NCBI GenBank assembly: GCA_903834135.1
Contig: CAILHZ010000008.1
Location: forward strand, 1-64,000
DNA from: an uncultured Opitutia bacterium
GTDB taxonomy: Bacteria; Verrucomicrobiota; Verrucomicrobiia; Opitutales; Opitutaceae
Direction of reading: 5' to 3'
Length of the DNA: 64,000 nucleotides
Positions 29,726 to 41,234 of the stretch are shown here, piece by piece (the first letter of the stretch is position 1; the number at the start of each line of letters is the position of its first letter). Below the pieces are notes generated by a model. The model was not told where the DNA came from and did no database searches. It saw only the letters and a list, made by a program, of their open reading frames with translations. Position numbers and translations under genes: made by a program.

Positions 29726-30352
29726 TTAGTCTGACTTAGAAAGTAAATTGACGATTCCTACTGCCGATCCGATACCAACTAAACCTCCTGCGAGTATATC
29801 AGATACAAAATGATAATCAGATCCCCACAAACCAACAGCAACCGCTAAAGTTAATAATAGACTCAACCAGCGAAAGTTCGGAAGACGCAGCCAAATAACA
29901 GTAGCTAAAGCGGCAATCTGTGTAGTATGTCCTGAAGGGAATGATCCCCACCCCTGACCACCATGTAGTATATTAAAACCAAAAACCTTATCTTTAATCC
30001 AAGAGGGATTAGCATTAGTCCAAGTTTCAGGCCAAGTGCGGCCAAAAAAATACTTTAACTCGTCTTTAATTTCGTATGAAACAAGAATGGCTATGCTAGC
30101 AAGTGATGCTGTTTTTAAGTAATAGCCCGGTGTCCACTTAGCTAATACAGCAATAAATGCTACACCGACTAAAAAAAATACAGATCCTGATCTTAACCTA
30201 TCCACAATGTGCGTAAGTGATTCAAGAAATACAGGCCTATGCAGATGCTCAAAAGACCACGTTGAAGCTGTTTTATCTAGGATAAAGTAGACAGCTATGA
30301 TTACAGCTACATAGAATAGTAAAAATGACCTGTATTTAGAATTAATCGACAT
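29726..30352 (-). CDS. PAP2-family membrane phosphatase
   Basis: 208 residues from ATG 30352 (MSINSKYRSF...). The open frame reaches a TTG at 30361. Six membrane segments carry the acid phosphatase motifs KYFFGRTWPE (C1), FPSGHTTQ (C2; PSGH) and GSDYHFVSDILAG (C3, with the histidine and aspartate). Such proteins dephosphorylate lipid phosphates such as phosphatidic acid or undecaprenyl pyrophosphate with the active site facing the periplasm. The gene stands alone. Confidence 0.88.
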   Translation of the reverse strand: MSINSKYRSFLLFYVAVIIAVYFILDKTASTWSFEHLHRPVFLESLTHIVDRLRSGSVFFLVGVAFIAVLAKWTPGYYLKTASLASIAILVSYEIKDELKYFFGRTWPETWTNANPSWIKDKVFGFNILHGGQGWGSFPSGHTTQIAALATVIWLRLPNFRWLSLLLTLAVAVGLWGSDYHFVSDILAGGLVGIGSAVGIVNLLSKSD

Positions 30353-30461
30353 GGTACCCAACAGTAGATACTGGGATCAGATAATCAAGTATTGATGGTT
30401 AGATTCAGAACATCATGTGAGCTCAGCAAGAACTAAGATAACACATTGCGATAACTTAGTA

Positions 30462-31328
30462 CTACAAACTTTTTTCTGCGATGACTACAATAGTTCCGTT
30501 CTGATCCTTGCATCTTATCTCAGTCACAGATGAGTTTACTTTAATTTCTTCAATTACAAATCCTAGAGTAGAGGCTCTTCTGTGTAGTATAGCATTTGCT
30601 TTAGTAATATCTAATACTTCAAGTTTGTAATCTAACAAAGCTCGCTCAGTGGACTTAGTCTGAATTAAATGCAAAGTATCAGAACCATCTGGTACAGAAA
30701 TTAAAGCATCATAGCCTACATTGATATGCTTAATTTTAAATCCAAGTATAGTTTTATAAAACTGTAATGATTTATCTAAATCTTTAACACTTAATGTAGC
30801 TGAAACTAAAGCATTTGAAATTCTTGTCTCACTATTGCAAAGACCTTGATGCTTCATGAGCTCTCCATTTGTTTCAAATTGGGTAATTTCAAAAACATGC
30901 CCGTCTGGATAGCTGCATGTTAGTACTAAATCACCAATACGCGCTTTGTGCACGGGCTTTACCTTAATACCTGCTAGCGTCATGCGCTGATATAAGGGAC
31001 TCAAATTATCAGTTATAAGCCCCAGGTGATCTAAATTGTCGCCATTTGGCAGTATTTTTTTTGAATTAGGAAATAAGTAAATGACCTGCTGCTCGCTTAC
31101 TTTCATAACGACCATCTGTAAATCTCCTTGTGGTGTTAATAGTGAATAGGGTTCTTCATATCCAAGAAAATCATGATAGAATCGTCTAGCTTTAGTAATA
31201 TCACTTACCCAAAATCCAACGTGGTAGAGAGCGGGTATATGAAAAGATGCCTGCGTTTGAGCTAAAAGTAACCCCGAGGATAAAGAGGATAAAATATATA
31301 AAAGTCCGATATAAAACTTAGTTTTCAT
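30462..31328 (-). CDS. Exported VOC-superfamily (glyoxalase-fold) protein
   Basis: 288 residues with a clear signal peptide (MKTKFYIGLLYILSSLSSGLLLAQ). It has two tandem vicinal-oxygen-chelate modules, about 34-155 (YHVGFWVSDITKARRFYHDFLGYEE..., DHLGLITDN, HVFEITQFE) and 170-285 (SATLSVKDLDKSLQFYKTILGFK...). The first has H37, H101-region and E-containing ligand positions like extradiol dioxygenases. A periplasmic VOC enzyme is unusual; most are cytoplasmic. The substrate is unknown. It is transcribed toward the PAP2 gene, with 109 bases between them. Confidence 0.82.
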   Translation of the reverse strand: MKTKFYIGLLYILSSLSSGLLLAQTQASFHIPALYHVGFWVSDITKARRFYHDFLGYEEPYSLLTPQGDLQMVVMKVSEQQVIYLFPNSKKILPNGDNLDHLGLITDNLSPLYQRMTLAGIKVKPVHKARIGDLVLTCSYPDGHVFEITQFETNGELMKHQGLCNSETRISNALVSATLSVKDLDKSLQFYKTILGFKIKHINVGYDALISVPDGSDTLHLIQTKSTERALLDYKLEVLDITKANAILHRRASTLGFVIEEIKVNSSVTEIRCKDQNGTIVVIAEKSL

Positions 31329-31497
31329 AAATAGGTGTCATACAAGTGACTAAATATTGTATTACTTATTAAGACTAAAAATATTCAACTTTTATTGCTA
31401 GCCAATGAGTACTTAAAATCCTCCTAGTCTTCTGCCATATGTCAGTACTTAAGCCTAAAAACACTTAATCAGATCACTATCCCCTAATTAAAACCAC

Positions 31498-31534
31498 AAA
31501 AAACGCCACATAATCAAACTGATTAAGTGGCGTT
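31498..31534 (-). terminator. Rho-independent terminator of katG
   Basis: AACGCCAC and GTGGCGTT form an 8-bp stem, further extended by pairing of TAATCA-type inner sequences. On the minus strand the stem is followed by six T (A run at 31498-31503). It lies about 30 bases past the katG stop. Confidence 0.9.
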
Positions 31535-31565
31535 ATTGAATAGCGAAGTAATTTAATCAGACTTA

Positions 31566-33800
<2,235 letters not shown>

Positions 33801-34033
33801 CTAGATTTAGATGACTACACTTAAGCGTTTAATACTTAAAGTATCATTTTAAATAGCTTAAGCAACTGAAGTAGCCATTTTTGAGGCGTAAATAACAGAA
33901 TCTGCCTAAAGCCAAAACTTAGCCTAATAGTCATTGTATCTTAAGCGTGATAAATGAAATTTGTATCTACGGCAGGCTCACTGGAATAGTGAATTAATGT
34001 ATAATATTGGTCTACTATATGTAACCTATATAT

Positions 34034-35470
34034 TTAAAACGATAATTGGAGCCTAGTTATAAAAACATTTTCATCCTGCCTAAGAATTTGGGTTGTGGAA
34101 GTTCCCATTAGATTTGTAAAACTGGTCTGGAAGAAGTCTTGAGCAAATCGTACCGACTTAGACTGATACCAATTTAGTCCAATACCCATAGCTTTTGCTT
34201 TTTGAGGATTAGTTAGCGGTGAGGCAAAAAGTGGGAAAACTGATGGGTCTATATTAAGTTTAGAGTAACGCGCAACCACCTGAAATGCACCAAAACTACC
34301 GCTAGAATAATCAAATGACTGCCTAGGTACTACACCTGCATAGCTTGCAGCTTCACCTGTTAAAACCCATCCTAAGTTGAAATCCCATGCCTTATTCTGC
34401 AATGTAACCTTAGGTAACGAAAAACTAGCTGTGGGAGCACTCGGCCGAACATTTACTGTGGAGATTGCATATTCAGTAAATATACTCAGTGGCCCGTTAT
34501 AATAATTAGCCTGAGGCGAAACTCTCCACACTCTACCATCTGCGTAGACAGAAGACGCATACTTAAAGAATGCTTGCTGTCCATCGCTTCTATAACCCGA
34601 TGTAACACCAGCTAGACCTTTCTGACGTCCATCACTAGCACCAACACCAAAGCCTAATCCTTGCGATATTGACTTTGTATCATGTATAAAAGGCTGGAAA
34701 AATATTCGTGCAACTCCGTCTTTATCATTATCGAAATCTGAATTGCCTGAGCTCAGTGTATTATCAGCAGTGCCATTTACTAGACCAATAGAATAAGCAA
34801 CAGTGCCGGAGTACAGTGAACCTCCAACTACAAATCCTATATCTCGATTTGGCATGAGATTATTAACGAGTGAACGTTCGACAAATTGCGTATTTGGATC
34901 TGTCTGAAGCTCTTCAAGCCCTACAGGGCATTTGAATTTGCCGAATTTAACTTGAAATCTTGGATCAAAATTGACCGTTGCATTAGCATCAAGAATTGTG
35001 ACTGCATTAGCTATACCACTGCTTCCATTGCCAAACTCTGGAATAAAAAGAAATGATGCTAAATTACCCAAAGTACCATCAGTTGTAATACGAGCACGTC
35101 TAAGGATGAATGAATTATTAATTACCCCTCCCCCGTCATTTAGGAAAAGACGTGAATCAAGCTGTGTCACACCCCCAACGTGTAATAAATTCAGGGACTG
35201 AGCGGTTTCCGTAATTAACACTTTGTTACTTGATTGTTTTTGTGAACTAGATGCTGCTGTAGCTGCTACGCTACTTGGAGCATCCAACCCTTCTGATGCT
35301 GACTTCTTAGAGTGAGTCTGTTTTTGCTCAAGTGCTGATAACCTCTGCTCGATAGATTTAAGCAGTACACGTAATTGCTTAATTTCAGTATCGTCTTCAG
35401 CATGAAGCGTGGGACTGTTTACTATAAAAACAAACAAATAGACTGGTAAGTAGGTAAAGCCAGTTAACAA
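34034..35470 (-). CDS. OprO/OprP-type porin
   Basis: 478 residues. Signal peptide (to about LHA, residue 24), then a short coiled coil (TEIKQLRVLLKSIEQRLSALEQKQ) and a Ser/Ala-rich linker, then a phosphate-selective-porin-type barrel (VTQLDSRLFLND..., FILRRARITTDGTLGN, FKVKFGKFKCPVGLEELQ-like segment) ending FITRLQLSF. The only start in frame after the ModA stop is TTG at 35470. It begins 63 bases after modA on the same strand, so it may carry oxyanions such as phosphate or molybdate (inference). Confidence 0.85.
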   Translation of the reverse strand: MLTGFTYLPVYLFVFIVNSPTLHAEDDTEIKQLRVLLKSIEQRLSALEQKQTHSKKSASEGLDAPSSVAATAASSSQKQSSNKVLITETAQSLNLLHVGGVTQLDSRLFLNDGGGVINNSFILRRARITTDGTLGNLASFLFIPEFGNGSSGIANAVTILDANATVNFDPRFQVKFGKFKCPVGLEELQTDPNTQFVERSLVNNLMPNRDIGFVVGGSLYSGTVAYSIGLVNGTADNTLSSGNSDFDNDKDGVARIFFQPFIHDTKSISQGLGFGVGASDGRQKGLAGVTSGYRSDGQQAFFKYASSVYADGRVWRVSPQANYYNGPLSIFTEYAISTVNVRPSAPTASFSLPKVTLQNKAWDFNLGWVLTGEAASYAGVVPRQSFDYSSGSFGAFQVVARYSKLNIDPSVFPLFASPLTNPQKAKAMGIGLNWYQSKSVRFAQDFFQTSFTNLMGTSTTQILRQDENVFITRLQLSF

Positions 35471-35533
35471 ACGACGAAAAATAATTTTTATATGCTCAGG
35501 TAAAAGTTTAAACGAGTTCGTATTGGGAATGCT

Positions 35534-36316
35534 TTATTCTGGGATACGGTAACCATATTCTTTTAGTATCCTGAGAGCTGTCATGCTATGTAAAAAATCA
35601 ATATAACGCTGCGCAGCTGGATTATTTACACCATGCATAGTTATAATAGCTCCCTGCTCTAGTGGGCTATAAAGCTCACTAGGTACATCAATCCAATGCC
35701 CTTTACCTTTGAGCTTTGGTGAAAGCACCACAGAGAGTGCAACAAATCCAGCATCAGCATTGCCGGTAGCTACAAACTGAGTTGTCTGCGTAATGTTTTC
35801 TCCAAAAACATATTTGGCCTGACATTCCTCCCATATACCCAGCTTCTGCAGTGCTTGCTTAGCCGCACGGCCATAGGGTGCCGTGATTGCATTAGCGACC
35901 GCTATACGTGTAATACGAGGGTTGCGAACAACTGATGCAACATCAGATAAATAAAGTTCACTTTTAGCACTCCAGATAACAAGACGTCCCACAGCAAATG
36001 CACTCAAACTCTTAGGGTCAGCGTAACCCTTAAGTATTAACTCTCTTGGGAAATCCATATCAGCTGATAATAAAACGTCGTACGGAGCTCCATTAACAAT
36101 CTGTGTCACTAGATTGCCAGATGAACCACTGACTGTTGTAACGGTAATCTCCGGTGCAACTTTCTTGAACTCAATGTTGAGCGGTTCTATAACATAAACT
36201 AAATTTGCTGCAGCTACTATAGATAAACTCTGTGAATCTTTAGCACTAGCACTTTGAAATAAAAATGCTACAACTAATATAACTGAAGTGGATATATGAA
36301 ATAGACCGTTTTTCAT
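35534..36316 (-). CDS. modA: Molybdate-binding protein ModA
   Basis: 260 residues from ATG 36316, with a signal peptide (cleavage near SASA). A type II periplasmic binding protein of the ModA family: LSIVAAANLVYVIEPL, VSGSSGNLVTQI, APYDVLLSADMDFP, IAVANAITAPYGRAAKQAL and GNADAGFVALS. These include the usual oxyanion-contacting Ser, Ser, Ala and Tyr/Val positions. It captures molybdate or tungstate in the periplasm for an ABC importer, but no modB or modC gene is next to it. A porin follows 63 bases downstream. Confidence 0.88.
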   Translation of the reverse strand: MKNGLFHISTSVILVVAFLFQSASAKDSQSLSIVAAANLVYVIEPLNIEFKKVAPEITVTTVSGSSGNLVTQIVNGAPYDVLLSADMDFPRELILKGYADPKSLSAFAVGRLVIWSAKSELYLSDVASVVRNPRITRIAVANAITAPYGRAAKQALQKLGIWEECQAKYVFGENITQTTQFVATGNADAGFVALSVVLSPKLKGKGHWIDVPSELYSPLEQGAIITMHGVNNPAAQRYIDFLHSMTALRILKEYGYRIPE

Positions 36317-36470
36317 CAAACAAGCTAGAGGAGTTTGTAGTGCAGCATTTTTTTAAGTAAAGTGACAGCACTTAAACATACAAACTTTTAGCTATGACAT
36401 AAAAAATACTTGGCAGTTCTAGCTACTGGGTCTAGCTAAAAACAAGATAAGCTAAGTCTTACAAACCTAT

Positions 36471-39056
36471 CTAATTTGTAGGCTGACCCGTCACCTCATA
36501 AACCTCTATCAACGCTTTGCCGGCTGCACCAGAAACGCTGGTTGCTTGAACCGTATATGATCCTGGTTTGAGATTTAGAATTACTGCAGTATCAGCTGCA
36601 TTAGAACTCGAAAAGTTAAATGCTCCTACTAAAGACATAGCAGACTGAACTGTTGGATTTCCTCCCCATGCAGTACTGTAGGCGAGTTCATTTGTATTAC
36701 TATCAAATACATGGAGCATCGGATCAGCAATTGCGTCTGTAACGCTAAAGGCAGCAAGCGATGGACCCACTACCCTCACTAGTACATCTAAAGCAGAGCT
36801 TCCCCCTATGACAAAACCGGCAGACAAAACTCCATTTGCAGGAATTTGCTGCAAGCAAGATATATTGATCAAACGAGGAGCATCGGCTTTATACACGGAG
36901 CCAGAAGAATAATCATAGATTTCAGCCAGAACATTACCAGTTGAGGTACCTTTACCAGCTACTTGGATCGAATACCCCCCTTTTACACTCACCAAGTTAG
37001 CAACGAGTGCCGCATCAAGACTGGCTGCAGAGGCGTACGGAAACGCACCAGTGGCAGTGTTCGCTGCAATAATCAAACTTTGATTTGAAGTAGAAAAAGC
37101 CCAATCATCGTTAGTTAAAATAGATGTGGTACCATTAAATACAGTAACACTTGGATCTGCTAAAACAGATTTAACGCCGAATGAGCTTAATGATGGACCT
37201 GCTCCACGAATAAGTAAGTTTTGAGCACCAGATGTACCAGCACCTCCATTCACAAATCCTAACGTTAATAACTGTGAACCTGGGCCATCAAACGAAAGTA
37301 CTGAGAGATTTACCAATCTACCTTGATCTCCCGAGACGGACAGGTATGCGGGTGAAGATGAAACTGTACCAGCGGAATTGGTTACATTAACAGAATAATT
37401 TCCCGAAGATGCCAAACCTACATTAGCTACTTTATAGGTTGAGGCTACAGCTCCAGCAATAACTGCACCATCTTTAGTCCATTGATATGTCGCGGGAGTC
37501 TGACTATTCACTGCAACTGAGAATGTTACCGCTGAGCCAGACATCACAGACTGCCTTATTGGTTGTGTGAAAATAATCGGCAAAGTAGATACAGATGGAG
37601 CATTGAGAGTATAGCTGTACTGTACTTGATTGTTAACGATACCCGACTTACTAGCGCTTGTGTCTGTAGCTATGACCGAGCGTACATAATCAAATTTAGC
37701 AGAAGTAGAATTCACAGTAACACGTATGTGGCCAGAGCTAGGATATAGCACACCAGAATGGTAACCATAGATAAGCCCAGTTGTAATTGACTGATTACTA
37801 CGACTAGGTTGCGGCACTTCCTGGTAAATTAATCTAGGAACACCGTTCCCGTTTGAGTCTAATGTTTGTTTAACAAACAGATGGTCATGGCCATGAAATA
37901 CAGCAGTAACACCATATTGCAGCAGTAAGTCTTGAATTGGCATTGCCCATCCAGGACGTTGCTGAGTAAAACCGTATGTTCCATCTATATTATTTCCACC
38001 CCATTCATAATAGGAACACACCTCTGCTCCTCCTCGTGCTAAACAGTCCATAGTTCCTCCAACTAGATGGTGCATAAACACAAACTTGAACTTAGCTTTA
38101 CTATTCTGAAGCACAGACGTAAGCCAATCGTATTGAGCCTTACCTAATGTCCAAGCCCATGGATTTTTACCATGAGAGGTCGCCTGCCAGCTATACCAAA
38201 ACGGATCTAATGCAATAAATAGCGCATCTCCCCACTCAAATGCATAATAGGCATCCCTAGGTGCACCCGTATAGGGATCTGGCACAGTGGACATCGAATA
38301 AAAACTATTAGCCGTAGGACATGGGAAATACATCTGCCTTGCTTGTACACCCCAGGTTGCAACATTTGATTTAGGGCTAGATGCAGACATCAGCCACCCA
38401 AGTTCTGGATCATGATTTCCACTTACCAAGAAAGTCGGTACACTTGCACCAATAAGTGCTAGATTTTGTGAACGTACAACCTGATGACTAGCCATAATCT
38501 GCGCTAAGGTAGTAAGGCCGTATTTCTCATCCATAAAAGTATCTCCGATATCAAAAAGAAAGTCCGGTTTATCAGCTACCATATTGGCCATAGTTTGAGC
38601 CCATACTGCAGGCTCATTATCCAGATAATGAGGATCTGCCTCTATATCGAAACTAAAGCTCTTACCCACTGCTCGCTGCGTATAAAAGAAATATTCTTTA
38701 TCACTAGTATATGAACCTACACCTGCTGCTCTATACCGAATTCTATAAAAATACCGATTGTCTGGGAGTAACGAATCCAGTGTTAGTAGTGAAGTTGCAT
38801 TAGCAGCAATTGAAGTTGTAAGCGTTGAATTTGTGTAAACACCAGTCTGAGTACCGTAATCAACAATAATATCAGTATTAGTAAAAGCTAGAATACTTAG
38901 AGATATACTTTTATCAGTCTGACGACCTAAAAGCACATCATAAGGAAGACCTGAAAGACTTTGTGCCTTACTCAATACGGGAATAATTGCCGCAAAAGTG
39001 ATAAAAATAAAAAATAATTTATCTATGCAATTATTCTTAAAATTAATGAACTTCAT
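36471..39056 (-). CDS. Exported phosphatase-like protein with Ig domain and tandem module
   Basis: About 861 residues from ATG 39056, overlapping the upstream gene end by 14 bases. Signal peptide (FIFITFAAIIPVLSKAQS), a fibronectin-like N-domain (about 40-130), then a purple-acid-phosphatase-like metallophosphoesterase (about 135-450) with DIEADPHYLD, FDIGDTFMD, VSGNHDPE, FMHHLVGG and FHGHDHLFV. An Ig domain (about 495-575) and the two-copy C-terminal module (about 580-855, ending LIEVYEVTG) follow. It is paralogous to the protein at 41235-42710. It is likely secreted or surface bound; the substrate is unknown. Last gene of a three-gene operon. Confidence 0.85.
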   Translation of the reverse strand: MKFINFKNNCIDKLFFIFITFAAIIPVLSKAQSLSGLPYDVLLGRQTDKSISLSILAFTNTDIIVDYGTQTGVYTNSTLTTSIAANATSLLTLDSLLPDNRYFYRIRYRAAGVGSYTSDKEYFFYTQRAVGKSFSFDIEADPHYLDNEPAVWAQTMANMVADKPDFLFDIGDTFMDEKYGLTTLAQIMASHQVVRSQNLALIGASVPTFLVSGNHDPELGWLMSASSPKSNVATWGVQARQMYFPCPTANSFYSMSTVPDPYTGAPRDAYYAFEWGDALFIALDPFWYSWQATSHGKNPWAWTLGKAQYDWLTSVLQNSKAKFKFVFMHHLVGGTMDCLARGGAEVCSYYEWGGNNIDGTYGFTQQRPGWAMPIQDLLLQYGVTAVFHGHDHLFVKQTLDSNGNGVPRLIYQEVPQPSRSNQSITTGLIYGYHSGVLYPSSGHIRVTVNSTSAKFDYVRSVIATDTSASKSGIVNNQVQYSYTLNAPSVSTLPIIFTQPIRQSVMSGSAVTFSVAVNSQTPATYQWTKDGAVIAGAVASTYKVANVGLASSGNYSVNVTNSAGTVSSSPAYLSVSGDQGRLVNLSVLSFDGPGSQLLTLGFVNGGAGTSGAQNLLIRGAGPSLSSFGVKSVLADPSVTVFNGTTSILTNDDWAFSTSNQSLIIAANTATGAFPYASAASLDAALVANLVSVKGGYSIQVAGKGTSTGNVLAEIYDYSSGSVYKADAPRLINISCLQQIPANGVLSAGFVIGGSSALDVLVRVVGPSLAAFSVTDAIADPMLHVFDSNTNELAYSTAWGGNPTVQSAMSLVGAFNFSSSNAADTAVILNLKPGSYTVQATSVSGAAGKALIEVYEVTGQPTN

Positions 39057-41217
39057 ATACTTCAATTAAAGTTACTCCAGTTGAACCTGATGCGCTCTTA
39101 GCCTGTACGGTATAGGCACCAGGGTTTAGGGTTAGTATTACAGCAGAATCTTTACTTCCAGGACTCGAAAATTCGAAAGCTCCAGTAGCTATATTAGCAG
39201 CTGAGATAACTGGATTTCCACCCCAGACAGTATTTGATCCAACAACTGCTGAGGTAGTATCGTAAACAGTAAGCTGTGGATCAGATATGGTATTAGGAAC
39301 ATTATAAGGTGCAGCAGCTAACGTGGGTCCACTTGCTCGTATCAAAACTTGTTCCGGAGTAGTTCCTGCGATGACAAAACCTGCTGTCAAAACTGCCCCT
39401 GACGCTACCTGTTCTAGACATGATACATTTACAAGGCGTGGTGTTGATAACGTGTAATTACTTGGCAGCGTATTATCATATACTTCAGCGAGTACATTAC
39501 CAGTGGCACTATTTTTACCTGCAGCCTGAACGGAATACCCACCTGCATTTAAATTAACTACTAAAGCAGCATCAAAACTTGTACTACTCGATAATGCAAA
39601 TGCACCTGTAGCAGAATCAGCGCTATTAACAGCCGTAATATTTTGTGTCGAACTTCCCCAGTTGTCGTTTGAAGCTACAGATACTTGAGCTGAATTAAAA
39701 ATTGTAAGCGTAGGGTCCAACATAACTAAGGGTACAGAAAATGTGCTAAGTGATGGTCCTATTGCACGTATGAGCAGCTGCTGTGAACCGCTAGTACCAT
39801 AACCTCCCGAAACAAAGCCAACCGTAAGTAACTGATTTCCCGGTCCATCCATTGACAAGACAGATAGATTCACTAATCGACCTGGATTTGCTCCACTCAC
39901 GATAAGAGAAGCAGCAGAGGATGTCACAGTACCTCCAGTACCCATTACTGACACTGTATAAGTGCCAACATTTGCTGCGTTAAAAGAATTAATCGTGTAA
40001 CTACTCGTTGTAGCTCCCAAAATAGGAATGCCATTTAAGTACCATTGATAGGTTAAGGCATTTCCAGTCGCTCCTACTACTAATGTAGTTGCTGAACCAT
40101 AGCTAATACTCTGTGTCGTAGGCTGCTTAGTAATGATGGGGATAACACCCTGTGTACTAATAGTTGCAGTTCTAATAGTATAATTTTCAAAATCGCTGAT
40201 GTAGAGTTTGCCACTAGAATCAACGGCAATGCAATATGGCCAATTAAGCCGTGCAGAAGCCCCTATACCATCTGTACTACCTGTAATCAAAGTTGATCCA
40301 AGTACGGTCGTTACTACTCCAGTTGGAGATACTTTTCTTATCGTACTATTAAACTGATCACACACATAAAGATTTCCGGATGAATCTACAGTAATTCCAC
40401 TAGGAAAGTTAAACTGAGCCAGACTGCCCGTTCCATCTGCACTACCAGCTATACCAGGACTTCCTGCTAATGTACTCACTACGCCAGATGGGGTAACTTT
40501 CCTGATAGTACAATTACTCGTATCAGTTACGTATAAGTTTCCCGAAGAATCGATTGCAATACCTGTTGGGAAGAAAAAACGTGCAGCAGTACTTTTACCA
40601 TCTGCAGTTCCTTGTTGCCCACCCGACCCAGCAAACGTAGTCACCACTCCAGCCTGAGTAATTTTACGAATTGTGTAATTACCAGAATCAGCAACATAAA
40701 GATTTCCTGAACTATCCACAGCAATACCACGTGGTCCATAAAATGTTGCCGCAGTGCCCGTTCCATCAACTCCACCACCTGAGCCAGTGCCTCCTACACC
40801 GGTCCCGCCTGCAAACAGTGTAACAACACCACTCGTTGAAACTGAGTATATTCCCTGCGAAAGCGGATCTGCAACATAAAGTACGCCGCTTGAATCAATC
40901 GCTAGTCCCGTTGGATTGCCCATTTTGCCTGCAGAACCTGTTACATAATTAGTAACAACTCCCGCAGCGTTAATTTTGCGTATCGTACCATTAAATTGAT
41001 CGGCTACGTAGATTGAATTCGCGGGTCCGACAACAATGCCTGCAGGAAAATTAAATTGTGCAGCTACTCCAGCAGCATTTACTAATCCTGCAACACCAGT
41101 ATTCCCAGCAAGTGTTGTTAAACTATAAGGAGTGCTATAAAGACTCTGTGCGTAGATTACCTCCGGCGTTAATAGCTCTATAAGTAATATTAACCCAGTA
41201 TAAAATATGCGTTTCAT
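39043..41217 (-). CDS. Exported NHL-repeat propeller with Ig domain and tandem module
   Basis: About 724 residues from ATG 41217 (MKRIFYTGL...); a GTG at 41226 would add three residues. Signal peptide ends near IYAQS. Six NHL repeats (about 30-345; units such as PSGITVDSSGNLYVCDQFNSTIRKV) form a beta-propeller. An Ig domain (about 360-440) and the two-copy C-terminal module (about 445-724, ending LIEVYEVH) follow. NHL propellers usually bind other molecules rather than catalyse. It lies between two paralogous phosphatase-like genes in one operon and its stop overlaps the next start, implying coupled translation. Confidence 0.87.
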   Translation of the reverse strand: MKRIFYTGLILLIELLTPEVIYAQSLYSTPYSLTTLAGNTGVAGLVNAAGVAAQFNFPAGIVVGPANSIYVADQFNGTIRKINAAGVVTNYVTGSAGKMGNPTGLAIDSSGVLYVADPLSQGIYSVSTSGVVTLFAGGTGVGGTGSGGGVDGTGTAATFYGPRGIAVDSSGNLYVADSGNYTIRKITQAGVVTTFAGSGGQQGTADGKSTAARFFFPTGIAIDSSGNLYVTDTSNCTIRKVTPSGVVSTLAGSPGIAGSADGTGSLAQFNFPSGITVDSSGNLYVCDQFNSTIRKVSPTGVVTTVLGSTLITGSTDGIGASARLNWPYCIAVDSSGKLYISDFENYTIRTATISTQGVIPIITKQPTTQSISYGSATTLVVGATGNALTYQWYLNGIPILGATTSSYTINSFNAANVGTYTVSVMGTGGTVTSSAASLIVSGANPGRLVNLSVLSMDGPGNQLLTVGFVSGGYGTSGSQQLLIRAIGPSLSTFSVPLVMLDPTLTIFNSAQVSVASNDNWGSSTQNITAVNSADSATGAFALSSSTSFDAALVVNLNAGGYSVQAAGKNSATGNVLAEVYDNTLPSNYTLSTPRLVNVSCLEQVASGAVLTAGFVIAGTTPEQVLIRASGPTLAAAPYNVPNTISDPQLTVYDTTSAVVGSNTVWGGNPVISAANIATGAFEFSSPGSKDSAVILTLNPGAYTVQAKSASGSTGVTLIEVYEVH

Positions 41218-41234
41218 GGAAAGCACTTTAAAAA

